DNA of 64,000 nt. It comes from Hydrangea macrophylla (lineage: Eukaryota > Streptophyta > Magnoliopsida > Cornales > Hydrangeaceae). The DNA lies in assembly GCA_033977485.1 (NCBI GenBank), contig CM066983.1, positions 111,948,605-112,012,604 on the forward strand, written 5' to 3'. Numbering within the stretch: the first letter of the stretch is position 1; each line of letters begins with the position of its first letter. The translations under genes and the position numbers were made by a program. The notes beneath the pieces are model-generated. The model saw nothing but the letters and a program-made list of their open reading frames with translations, was not told where the DNA came from and made no database searches. This document shows positions 47,933 through 58,363 of this stretch, piece by piece.

Positions 47933-50585
47933 TGAACATAAACTGTTTTCAATTAGATTATCAGGTTCAAATAAGCGACCAGCTTCTGTCAAATTTTCGC
48001 ATTTTCCTTTTCAGTTTGTACCATCAGTTGTTTTGTCATATGACACTTGCTAAATTTTGAAACACAGTTTTGGCTTTTCCCTACAGAAAATTTTGTCTTT
48101 GGTTTTAATTGGAAAGGTGGTGGCTATGTCAAAATTGATTCTCTTAATACTTCTAAAGCACAAGTAGTAGAGTTTTCTTATGCTTTCGTCTATTTTGTTT
48201 GCAGATTTCAAAAGGAAGAAGCACTTAACTTTCGTGTAACTAAAACCTCTGAAGTTAGTCAACTTGAGAAGGTGAACGTCCTTGAAATCAATGGCAAATC
48301 TGTTGAACAACTACATTAACCAATTTATAAAGACGATGCTTAGTGTGGTCAAGTTGCTTTATTCCTACCATCACCATATAGTTATTGGTATTGTTAAATT
48401 GCTTTTTGCTACCACCACCACCACCACCACAAAAAAAAAAAAAAAGTGCCAATTTTTTTTTATTAGTACTAATGCTACTATTGCACATTATTATGGCGGT
48501 TGTTACCATTTTGTATCATTCTCTTTCCTTGTTTTCTTTTGTTGTTTTGACTTCACGAAATGACTGTAATTTCGTGTCTGCCTTCTCTGATATGTTCTCT
48601 AACTATTCTATTCTTGCACAAGTTTCGAGCGATATGTCTTTCGTGCTTTTGCTATTTTTTTAGGTGCTAATCCTCCACCTTAATTTACTGCTTTTTTCTT
48701 TCTTTCTTTGGAAAAAAACTTTATCCGAGGGACGTTATTCCAAAACAACGATGACATTCTTTAAACTAATCGTATGATTTTGCAATTAATTCTTGATAAC
48801 ATTCGGTTACGAATAAGTTCTGTGAATCTGTAGCTTCTCAAGCTTTCACATGTGTACTTCTACCACAGTGATTGTTTCAATTCTGATTTTTTGGTCTTCT
48901 GAGTTTTGGTGCTCTGGGTATATGCGTGTTCTGAGCATGCATTACTCTGTGATTCATTTTATAGTTGAGGATTTTTTTGAACCCCTGAAGTATGATAGTC
49001 CTTTCCAGGAATTGCTGGTGGAGATTGGATCACTTGAAAAGCAAAGAGAAGAACTTGAAGCTGAAATGAAAAAGGTATTTTTTTCCGGGTCTTGCCACCC
49101 CCACCCCAAATAAACAGACAGAGAGAGAAATAGCATACACCTTACATCGGAAATGGAATTACTTACGAAATTATGAAGCTCAAAATTCAATTCTCTACCA
49201 ATACCTAGAACTTCTATTCCTGTCTCATCCTCTATGGATATACCGGGTCAACTTCCCATGGTTATGAAGAATTGGTTGTTTATTAACACTAGGAAAGGAG
49301 AAAAGTTTTTGCATTCCCAACAAGTTGCAGAATTTTCTAAGGTTCAGATTCTTAGAACTTGTGCATGTGATGCATCTGCTGAAATGTTCAGTACTTTCAT
49401 TCTTGTGTGCATATTTTTCAACCAAATTATACATCTCTAGAGGAACTAACCCCGCCCTATTTGGATTGGTTTCGGCTGAAGCACCTCTGGAGCTGCTTTA
49501 GACAAAATGTGCCTTTGGAACTCTTCCTTTCGCTTGAGAAGTGATTCCAAACAGGCGAGGACTCATGGGATGAGTGTCTTGTGTAGGTCAACACCTCTTT
49601 GGCTTCTGCATGTGCACGTCTTCACAATGCGAGGGAAGAAAGAGAACAGTTTGATGAAGCAAATAATGAGATTCTTGCTCACTTGAAGACAAAGGTAGGA
49701 TACTTTGTTCCTTACTCTGGTGTATGGATATATGGTTTAGCACACTTCACATGCTGGGTGTCATTCTTTTGTTTCTATCATTCATATATGAAAATTTCCT
49801 TTCTCACGTGTTTTAACACTATAGGAAGATGAGCTGTCAAGATCCACAGCTTCATGTAGAGCTGAAGCAGATGTTTGCAATGCATTTATTCATTTTCTGG
49901 AAGATACTTGGGTTTTCCAGTCCTCATACACAGAGCAAAAGGAGGAGCAGGCCAAGTATGGACTTCTTTCTGCTCGTCTTTCCTTCTGATTTTCATGCAT
50001 CCAGTTTTCAAATTTGTAGATCTCTTGAAACTGGGGACCAAACATGTCTCATGCCTTTTCATACATTATTTACACCATTGTTTTGTTCATCACTTCGAGC
50101 CTGCTTCGAGCACCTTCTTCGGGACCAACAATCACTTATTTGGGATTATTGAGACATTTGAGTTTATTTGGGGAAAAAAAAAAACAGAATTCAAAGCATT
50201 TTCACAAATTGAATCGACTTTAAAGTTGAAGAAACTGCTTAAATCAGAATCAGCAACTTGCTGCTTTTTTGAGAATCGATTAAAGAAAACATCTCTTATT
50301 CCCATAGCATTACCCAGCGGGCTTTTAGTACCTTTTTAATATTTTTCTACTAATATTATCTTTCATTGCATGTTCAAGTGACGAATTGGAGAGATATGAA
50401 GACTACTTTCTGAACCTGGCTATTCGTCTTTTAGCTACTTACAAGGTACATTTGATGTGGTGCTGTAAAGGTTGATGAAATTTTGTCACCTTTACTGGTG
50501 GTCAAAGTTGGTCAATGAACTTTTCAATCTCCTTTCCTTATGGTGAATAAATGGTGCAATTCCATGTTTTTCTCATTGGCAGTCG

Positions 50586-50637
<52 letters not shown>

Positions 50638-52487
50638 CAGGATGAGTTAGGGCCCTCTCTCACCAGTATAAGAAAACTTGTGGAGAAATTGAATTCAAGT
50701 GAAGGGTATTGTACTCTTAGTTCTTGAAATGTTTCATTTCAAAGAGAACCACCCTTCTGATTTGTATGCTGTATCAGGTCAGAATTAGCAGCTGGTATGA
50801 AGAACGATGAAAAATTGCTAGCAATAAACCCGAGGAAAAATCTTGAAGAACAGTACCTGGACTCTGAAGCCAGGGTATGGATTAGTTGATATATCTCCAT
50901 AGTTCTTATGATTTAGTCACTTTTTGGAACCAATTTGAGATCATATGAATTATGGAAACATGAATCCATTTCACAACCAACTTTTTACAGTTTTTTTCAA
51001 AAATCAAAGTTACTTCAAAGTTGAAAAGAGAGATTGGTTTAAAAGCAGCAAATTGAAGCTTTTTCGGAAAAGCCGAACCGAACCTTTAGAAAAATTCCAG
51101 TGAAATTGTCGTTTTACAAAAATCTCTAATTCCCACGGCAATACGAAACGCTGGACAGTTTTTCAAAAAATGTCTACAAAAGTCTCTTTTAGAAAAATTT
51201 CGTAATAAAAAATCTCTTTTGCCACATCTATTCCAAACAGGCTCTTAACAATGTTCAATCTTCAACCATAAATAACAATCTTTTTTTGGGTGAAATTGTC
51301 ATTTTACAAAAATCTCTAATTCCTATAGCAATCCCAAACGCTGCACAGTTTTTTAAAAAAAATCTGTGCAGAAAGAATCTCTTCTAGATAAATCTCAAAA
51401 TACAAAATTTCTTACTCCCACAGCTATCCCAAACGGGCTCTTAAATTCTTAATGTCCAATCTTCACCATGTTTCACATATCGACCTTGATACTCGTCATT
51501 TTGTGACCCTTATGTAGGTCCTTCACTTAAAATGCCCTTAGTTTTTTGATTTCTTTTGCTCTATTTTTTCTCTCTATCACAGATTATAACCACTTTCAGT
51601 GTAGTGGAAAGCATTAAAAAGCAGTTTTACGCTGAAAAGGAAGAGATTTCCAGGTGAGGAGATTGCATTATGTTATCACTTCCTTTTTTGTATGCATTAT
51701 TTTGAATAGCTATTAATTGCCTTATGTAATTTTATGCTTCACCCTCTCAAATGGGAAAAATGTTGCTCTTCTGACCAGAAAAACTAGTAATCAAAGAGTC
51801 AGAGAGTTATTTGATGCTCTTGAAAAGATCAAAGTTGAATTTGAATCCATTGAGAGACCAGCTTTGGATGTTGAGACTCCAACTCGAAGAGCAGCATCGA
51901 CAGAGAGATCCAAAACAAATTCATCATCTTCTGTCAAACAGGCTCCAAAAGACAAATTTGAGCCCATTGAGAGACAAGCGTTAGAATTTGAGACTCAAAC
52001 CCAAAGATCAGAGATGCCATTGAAAGAGAGATCCCAAATTAGCCCATCTCATACTCCCAAACTGGCCTCAGAAGACAAATTGGTACCCACTGAGGGACTG
52101 AGTTTGGAAATTGATGCTCCAACTAGAACATCCGAGACGCCAAAAAAGGATAGGCCCGAAAGAAGTCCATCTCCTTCTCCCAAACAGGCCTCAAAAGACA
52201 AACTCGAATCCAGCGAGGGACCAACTTCGGAAATTGGGACTCCAACCTCAGACGACAGGCCCAAAAATAATTCATCTCCCACTCTCAAGAAGATCATGGA
52301 GACACCAGACCACAACGAAAATGTACTTTCTGAGTCTTCCACGACTAAGGAAGAAAAGACATTGGTCCCAGGTGCAGAAATGTCAAAGCTGGAATTGGAA
52401 TTTGGGAAGAATAGCAAAGACTACTCAACGGAGGAGATCACTGACTGGGAATTTGATGAACTTGAAAAGGAACTCGAAAAGCACTGA
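39439..52487 (+). CDS. Conserved plant coiled-coil protein, function unknown
   Basis: Eighteen exons with GT-AG borders join in frame to 787 aa: 39439-39576, 40060-40281, 41912-42007, 42263-42315, 42399-42495, 43358-43431, 44318-44432, 46167-46277, 47236-47312, 48205-48271, 49009-49074, 49587-49694, 49825-49955, 50379-50445, 50641-50705, 50778-50874, 51583-51653 and 51779-52487. The start [13 protein letters not shown] is the first ATG of the frame, and the type is one I recognise as conserved in plants but unnamed. Residues 47-200 are mostly helical with [12 protein letters not shown] as a landmark. Heptad-rich coiled coil runs through about 230-460. Residues 573-724 are 3.5 imperfect 39-41-residue repeats rich in Ser, Pro, Glu and Lys. 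The end is [17 protein letters not shown]. No signal peptide or membrane segment. I assign no biochemical role; a scaffold or tether is only a guess. Confidence 0.88.
40477..40765. mobile_element. hAT-like MITE in intron 2 of the coiled-coil gene
   Basis: The terminal inverted repeats are TAGGCTTAGTTTGGCCCCCA and TGGGGGCCAAACTAAGCCCTA. Its right part (40618-40757) is shared with the interior of the foldback at 21768-21880. Confidence 0.75.
42633..43254. mobile_element. GAATCG-rich element in intron 5
   Basis: Both ends are built from GAATCG/CGATTC words (over a dozen copies, clustered 43085-43250). The ends GTTGTCAAATCGTGAATCG and (reverse) GTTGTTAGAATAGTACGATT are inverted and similar. The middle is plain AT-rich DNA with an (AAT)n run at 43028-43049. 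The superfamily is not determined. Confidence 0.6.
43586..43802. mobile_element. hAT-like MITE in intron 6
   Basis: It starts GGGGCTCGTTTGGATTGG and ends CCAAATGGCCC, the GGGC(C/T)CGTTTGG-type ends seen also at 63165 and in part at 49455-49560. Confidence 0.6.
46687..46744. repeat. (GA)n microsatellite, about 29 units
   Basis: A long GA dinucleotide run in intron 8 of the coiled-coil gene. Confidence 0.97.
47881..47929. repeat. (GA)n microsatellite
   Basis: A long GA dinucleotide run in intron 9 of the coiled-coil gene. Confidence 0.97.
50589..50634 (+). repeat. (CT)n microsatellite forming a polypyrimidine tract
   Basis: About 23 CT units end 6 bases before the exon 15 acceptor (TTATCAG at 50634-50640). 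The run thus makes up the intron's whole polypyrimidine tract. Confidence 0.95.
51101..51470. repeat. Two tandem copies of about 190 bp in intron 16
   Basis: TGAAATTGTC begins both copies, at 51101 and 51291. They share the AATCTCTAATTCC, AAACGCTG and GGCTCTTAA blocks with clear divergence. It looks like degenerate hAT-like MITE sequence. Confidence 0.75.
51840..52295 (+). repeat. 3.5 tandem repeats in the last coding exon
   Basis: Units start at 51840 (39 codons), 51957 (41), 52080 (41) and 52203 (31, partial). The shared pattern is FE-x-IER-x-L-x-x-ETPT, a Ser/Pro/Lys-rich linker and KxASKDK. All stay in frame. Confidence 0.85.
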
Positions 52488-52938
52488 CTCAACATCAAGT
52501 AAAATTACCAAACTTGCCTGATCATTGAAGCATTCCTGGTATATATAAAGTTATGAACATTTTTTTGGAACATCTAGAATGAATTATAAGACGGCGTTTT
52601 TTTTTTTTACAGGATAAATGAGAAATTTTCACACAACGCATAAAGATTGTAACGATTGACTATCCAGTAACCCCCCCAAAACTACATTTTTGTAGGAGCT
52701 TACTCTAGATTATGCAGGTGGTAGAGCTTATATTTATTTGAGCACATATATATTCTTTCAACTTGTATGATATAACATGATACAGTGAAACATATTACGT
52801 TGTTCTGGGATATTTTTAATCAGCTCAGATACACACCACTTAGATTCTGTTACGATGTTATCGAATTACAACCATTGTCTCGAATATGTGAATCCTACAG
52901 GCCTAAGTTAATTGATCTTGTACTAAGGAATGCTCAAA

Positions 52939-53128
52939 GAGTAATGCTCTGTTTTCTAAATTTTTATCCCAAAACTGCTTCCAAATGATGTAGCAATGGG
53001 GCAAGATAAACAACTTCCAATCAAATTCAACCGGTCCTACTGTAAGCAACTTCCAATCAAAATTCAACTGATCCCACTATAATAGATCTGCCTCACTGCC
53101 ACATCATTTGGGAAGCATAGCAATACTC
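52939..53128. mobile_element. Mutator-type MITE, GAGTAATGCTATGC family
   Basis: The ends GAGTAATGCTCTG and GCATAGCAATACTC are inverted. It is flanked by 9-bp direct repeats with one mismatch (ATGCTCAAA at 52930, ATACTCAAA at 53129). It contains a roughly 33-bp internal duplication (CAACTTCCAATCAAA...). Confidence 0.8.
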
Positions 53129-53264
53129 ATACTCAAATATATCATATCATTTTAACTTTCACAGTAAAGATGGGGAGGATAAGAGTGATTTTTAAAAAAA
53201 TTGCTTGTTACCTCTGAACTTGAGGTCTATATATTCCTGTATAAACTCATACTTTAGGAGATTG

Positions 53265-53393
53265 AATAATGATACACACACAAAATTCCATATCACATAC
53301 TTTCGGACTCTTGATTCTAGTGAGTCCTGTGTGAAAGTGGGACCTGTGTGAGACCCACATGTGGAACCAAGGTTATTGTGTGTGTATCATTAC
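53265..53393. mobile_element. Hairpin MITE
   Basis: TAATGATACACACACAA at the left and TTGTGTGTGTATCATTA at the right are exact inverted ends around a GGACC-rich centre. Confidence 0.7.
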
Positions 53394-53767
53394 TGTTAGG
53401 AGATATTCTTGTTTCTCGTACATTATCTTCTATATGGTAGTCTTTGTGGCTTTCTTCCACTTCACGCGTGGGCACACACACATATGAAGGTTATCCTTTG
53501 TTAAGACTCTAAAATGAGCATGCACCTACATGAAGGTTATCCTTTTTAAGACTAAAAAGTGCTGACATCCAATTGAAAAGGCTATTTAAAAGGGTTCTCT
53601 TAACACGTGGCTTTAGGCACATGTTAATAAGTTTTAAAAGACTTGTATATGTAAGAATTTTTTGGATGGAAAAATTGTGCAGGTACAAGCCTTTAAAACT
53701 TGTTAACAAATGTTCTAAGATTTCCCAATTAATAAAGAACTTCAGACTTCGCGTTAGCATTTCTCAA

Positions 53768-53928
53768 ATGAGTAATGCTAGAGTCACAAAAGAGATGCTC
53801 ACAAAAGGACGTGACATCCTATATGGTAGTAGAACGCACCACACTTAACCCTGCTACATAGGTGCTACATGAAATGTCACATCATTTTGTGAGCATCTCT
53901 TTGTAACTCTTTTGTGACTCTTACATTA
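53768..53928. mobile_element. Hairpin MITE
   Basis: The ends GAGTAATGCTAGAGTCACAA and (reverse) GAGTAATGTAAGAGTCACAA are inverted, with further pairing of GAGATGCTCACAAAA and its complement. No target duplication found. Confidence 0.7.
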
Positions 53929-54050
53929 CTCTTTCTCTCCCATGTCACTGTGGGGTATAGTGACATCACAGGAGAGAGATAGACACATTTTTTTTAGAGG
54001 TTGTATGAAAGTTATATGAAAGTTGTCATCAAACAATTACTCTTTTTCTT
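53929..54050. mobile_element. Partial Mutator-type MITE
   Basis: It matches one half of the family at 54351 and 58181 (TCTCTCC..., GAGAGAGATAGACACA, GAAAGTTGT, ending near ATTACTC at 54036). The left end is lost beside the previous MITE. Confidence 0.55.
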
Positions 54051-54350
54051 TTTGGTGACCAATGCATGCATTATGTTGGGGAAGTGCAGCTCCTGCATTA
54101 TAGATTCAAGGAAAATCCTTGGTACAGTTTTTAACGAACAAAAAGTGCTTGTGAATGTGATTATGTAAACCCACAACATTTTGGGAATTCTCCGTATGGT
54201 GGTTAGGAACGCCTAAAATAGTAGTATCAAGTTAAACCTCACTCATATTGAAGCGGTGTATAACTTTCTTTGCAAAAGAACCATCTCTCATCTCTTGAGA
54301 TACGTTCTTTTAAGTTAGGGACGAACTCCTACATTTTTAAAAAAACAACT

Positions 54351-54535
54351 GAGTAATACTTGGGGCACAATCAAAGTCACAACCATTTTTGCACAACTTT
54401 CATTTTGTGTCTATCTCTCTCTTGATGGGTCCCACAGTACCAGTGACCCCACAGTGCCCACTAGGAAAGAGATAGACACAAAATGGAGGTTGTGCAAAAA
54501 AGGTTGTGGCTTTGGTTGTGCCCCAAGTATTACTC
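54351..54535. mobile_element. Mutator-type MITE
   Basis: A 185-bp hairpin starting GAGTAATACTTGGGGCACAA and ending in its complement. Exact 9-bp target duplications AAAACAACT lie at 54342-54350 and 54536-54544. Confidence 0.92.
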
Positions 54536-54671
54536 AAAACAACTACACAACCAACATAGTACTGATTCTTTTGTGAACCATATATATCGGTTCTCATATA
54601 TGGTTCTCTTGCGTTTTGAAAAAAAAATAAAAAAAATTTGAGCCTAATATCGTCTGAGATATATAATATAT

Positions 54672-54977
54672 AAGAATAATGTTATGCTTTCTAAATTCAT
54701 ATTCCAAATCTTAATTTTAAATAATGTGGCAGTAGATCTGTTAGATTTTAATTAGAGGATGTTGAAGTGATCTCACAGTGGGCCTACTATATTTTGATTA
54801 GTGCCACATCATTTAGGATAGAAATTTGTGATTTGGATTCGGGGAGCATAAGAGTAATGCTATACTCCCCAAATTCTATCCCAAATGTATTTTTCAAATG
54901 ATGTGGCTAGAACTAGGTAAAGAGCTTCCAATCAAAATCCAACTGATCCTATATATATTAGACCCAGCCCCACTATC
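54672..54977. mobile_element. Two adjacent MITEs, the second split by a solo LTR
   Basis: The first (about 54672-54857) has degenerate ends of the GAGTAATGCTATGC family. The second starts GAGTAATGCTATACTCCCC at about 54859, is interrupted at 54977, and resumes at 57140 (ACATTATTTTGGAAG...). Its junction sequence matches the uninterrupted copy near 53094-53115. Confidence 0.75.
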
Positions 54978-57134
54978 TGTCACACCCATTCCAAAAATTT
55001 CATGGTTTAAATTACATAACTTGAGATTTTGTGAAATTATTAATACTTGAGATGAGTTGACTTTGGGTTAACGGTAAAGTGTCAATAAGGACACGGGAAT
55101 TTGGTAAGCAAGATTGCATTGGCACGGTTAAATGTATTTATGTGATTTAAATGTTATTTGACTTTCTGAGCTTTCATGAATAGTAATTATACATGTGTAG
55201 TATAATTTATGGTAATTTTGATATTGTTTGTATAGCATTTTGAGAACTGTGGTGAGAACGGGAGTGACACGTTAAATAAAAGGTAGATTGTGTAGAGATT
55301 CCACATAATTTAGTTTTCGGGCGTATTTTGGACCCAAACGAAACTTAGTCGAAAATTTTTGTAATTTATAATTTTCACTCGTAAAGACATAAAATGGACG
55401 TGTGCGACGTTTTATGAATTAATTAAAAGTTTGAGCAACTCGCGGGGAGGTAAACGCGATTCCCGAAGAGTTTGCCTATAAATAGATGAGAGTGAGTTGT
55501 CATTTCTCACAAAACTCATATAATATCTTGAGAGATGAGAGAAAAAATGGGATTTGATTCTACGGGCTTTGCAACGACGATTAACGACCTTTCGTCTGTT
55601 AGATTTTCTCCAGATTTGAGATTTGAACTCGTAGAGGTAAGATCTACATTTTGATACCACTTAGGCCATGTTTGGCAAACTTTTGTAAAAATCTAATTTC
55701 TAGACTTTTGAGGAAAACCCAGTAAAATTTGTAGGAATCACCTCAAATTTGAGATCCGACGATTAATCGGTACTCTAGTCGATCCTTCAAAGTTTGGAGG
55801 AAATCGCACGAGGTATGAAGTTCTAACTTGTGAAATATAAGAAAATACATGTTTTAAATTTCGACGACGAAATTGTGATCCGGGCAAAATCCATGTGTTA
55901 ATCTTAGGCCCGTTAATTATGCACGCGATTAAATGTGAAAATCATGTTTACTTTTACGCGAGCACGTTGAGTTGTCTATGTGGGTCAAAGGGGAGTCTTA
56001 TACAAATTCATGCCGGAATGAGCTTCTCGATGTTTGAGAATTTAGTAGCGACGGCTACTGTGCATGGTTGATAGACTTGGACTTGCCATGACACTTGGGG
56101 ATGCAATGGTTGATAGACTTGGCCTTGCCATTGGCATCGCGGTTTAAAACTTGGACTTGCCGCTACCGGATGAATCGTATCTTTCTCCCTAGAGACTATT
56201 TGTTATGAATTATGAGATTAAGGCATGTATTATCATATATTGCATATGTTAGAGCTTGTGCACTCAGCATATAGCTGAGCAGTGGAGATTTACTCCAGTG
56301 CAAATAAGAAGAAAGACAAGAAGAAGCGTGAGAGTAAGGCCGTTGAGGAACGCCAGGGAAACACCTTGTTTATATTTTTGTTCCTTTTTCCTAAACTTGT
56401 ATAAGGATTTGAGAAATTGTAAAATGTTGTAATAGAACCTTGGGAGTTAGTTAGTAGTATTGTATTTTGTATTCGAATACCGATGATGATGTTTTAAATC
56501 GCTAATGTATAATTATGGTTGTATTGGTGTTTGTTTTGGAAAGCATAAGTTGTAATATTTCACAACAGGGCTGCCCAGCAGGGGACCAGTCGACTGCACC
56601 CTATATCAGTCGACTGGATCATGTGTGATTTTAGACACTGAAAGTGAATAGTGGTAGATCAGTCGACTGGGTCGCTTTTCAATCGACAGGACTACTGTAC
56701 CATTTTGGATTCTGCTTTTTAATTATGGCAAAACCAGTCGACTGGACCATGTTTCAGTCGATTGGACTTGGGACGAAAATGTTGATTTTGATTCTGCTTA
56801 AGGCACAGTCGATTGGACTGAGTTAGTTGACTGAAAATTTTGGACCCCAGTCAACTGAGTCTCTGACACAGTCGACTGGACGGGCTGGTGAAATTTTCAA
56901 AACCTTTCTACTTAGGACTTCAGTTGACTGGACTCCCGATACAGTCGACTGGACCCCGGTATTTCAAAATGAATTCTTTTGGACGCGTTCCAATTGACGA
57001 AAACTTTTATAACTCTTATTTTTAATGGATTTCACTTATTATTTTCCGCTACTAAATTATTTTAAAGGAACTGGATAAGCCTTGATGGCGTACCACGTGT
57101 CCTATTTCCACGCGTAGTGGGATGGGTCGTGACA
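54978..57134 (+). mobile_element. Solo LTR, 2,157 bp, inserted in a MITE
   Basis: It starts TGTCACACCC and ends GGGTCGTGACA. Exact 5-bp target duplications CTATC lie at 54973-54977 and 57135-57139. The right end aligns in reverse with the left ends of the LTRs at 5162 and 15445, so it belongs to that lineage in the opposite orientation. It has no interior. It contains many CAGTCGACTG palindromes. Confidence 0.92.
56587..56951. repeat. Paired CAGTCGACTG palindromes in LTR
   Basis: About twelve perfect or near-perfect copies occur in six pairs. The first is at 56587 and 56607. Pair spacing is mostly 20-21 bp, with one at 18 bp. Confidence 0.9.
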
Positions 57135-57177
57135 CTATCACATTATTTTGGAAGTAGGCTTAAGCTAAGAGTGTGTT

Positions 57178-57452
57178 TGATAACTCAATTAAGTGATGAA
57201 AATGAAAATTTTCAGTACTTATTTTTTTCAGTGCGTTTGATAATGTACCACTTAATTGAAAAAGCAGTCAAAATCCACTGAAAATGTTAAGTGAAAATTT
57301 TCTACTGAAAATAATCACTGAAAGCCGTATATTTTAGTTCTTGAAACACTGTTTTCAATATTGCAAATACAAACCACTTAAAATTTTCAGTTCTTAAATT
57401 CAGCACTTAATTTTCAGTACTTAATTTTCAGTTTTATCAAACGCACCCTAAG
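57178..57452. mobile_element. MITE, TTTTCAGTACTTA family, copy 2
   Basis: It aligns with 38530-38780 and has a short extra tandem TTTTCAGTACTTAAT unit near its right end. It begins AGTGTGTTTGATAA and ends TTTTATCAAACGCACCCT, so the ends are inverted. Confidence 0.75.
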
Positions 57453-57499
57453 TTCTTATATAGATTTGGTGCATGGTGTAGTGATGTAAATTGGAGACG

Positions 57500-57864
57500 C
57501 AGGGGCGGATCTAAAAAATCAATTCAAGGGGGGCTTGATAGAAGCGGAAGTGTACAAGGCTACCCCCGAAATTTTTGTTGCCCTATTTATACATATTTTG
57601 TGTATATTTTGAATAAATGATATAAACTAATGCTATAAAAATTATCACAAAAACATAAGAGGGAGGAGAGGCTTTTATAATTAACACAAAAGCATAAGAT
57701 AGAGGCAGCTTATTATGATAATTTTATAATAACAGAGGGGTGCTTTTAAATTTTATAAGAGGACTTAACTGTAAAAATTATATTTTTTTCAAGGCTAATC
57801 TATAATTTTTAAAAGTTTAGGGGGGGCTTGAGCCCCCCTTTGACCCTTATTGGGTCCGCCCCTG
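57500..57864. mobile_element. hAT-type non-autonomous element
   Basis: A 365-bp element with the ends CAGGGGCGGATCTA and TGGGTCCGCCCCTG. Exact 8-bp target duplications TGGAGACG lie at 57492-57499 and 57865-57872. Confidence 0.92.
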
Positions 57865-57872
57865 TGGAGACG

Positions 57873-58171
57873 GCACTTAGAAAACCATGAGAATGGTAGA
57901 CGGCACACTATGTGCTGTGAGGATGGTGCAACACACCTTGTGTCGTGAAGTGTGTGGACGACACACACAATGTTGTGTAGTGGAAGCATTGTGTGGGGAG
58001 GTGGACGGCACACTATATGCCAGGAAGAGTGAAAAACATACTCTGCCATGAGAAAGGTGAACAGCAAAAAGAGAGTCGGCTACTGAATGATGGCACACTA
58101 TGTGCCGTGCGTTTTATGGGATATAACACCCTGTACCGTTTTATTGTATATTAGTAGAACTACAATCTTAA
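57873..58171. repeat. Degenerate GGCACACTATGTGC-type repeats
   Basis: GACGGCACACTATGTGC and variants (such as ACACCTTGTGTCGTG) recur at about 57900, 57925, 58005 and 58090. Each is partly palindromic. No gene. Confidence 0.5.
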
Positions 58172-58180
58172 GTTTTATTA

Positions 58181-58354
58181 GAGTAATATTTTGGACACAA
58201 TCTTTATACAACTTTCATACAACCTTCCCAAAAGATGTGTCTATCTCTCTCCTGTGATGTCACTGGACCCCACAGTGACACAGGAAAGAGATAGACACAT
58301 CTTTTAAGGAGGTTGTATGAAAGTTGTATGAAAGTTGTGTCCCAAGTATTACCC
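58181..58354. mobile_element. Mutator-type MITE
   Basis: A 174-bp element with GAGTAATATTTTGGACACAA at the left and its complement at the right. Exact 9-bp target duplications GTTTTATTA lie at 58172-58180 and 58355-58363. The inside hairpin matches 54351-54535. Confidence 0.92.
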
Positions 58355-58363
58355 GTTTTATTA

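Noticed and set aside
49875..50339. 154-codon plus frame
   Set aside because: It is an alternative frame over exon 13 and its intron; the spliced exon frame joins correctly with exons 12 and 14.
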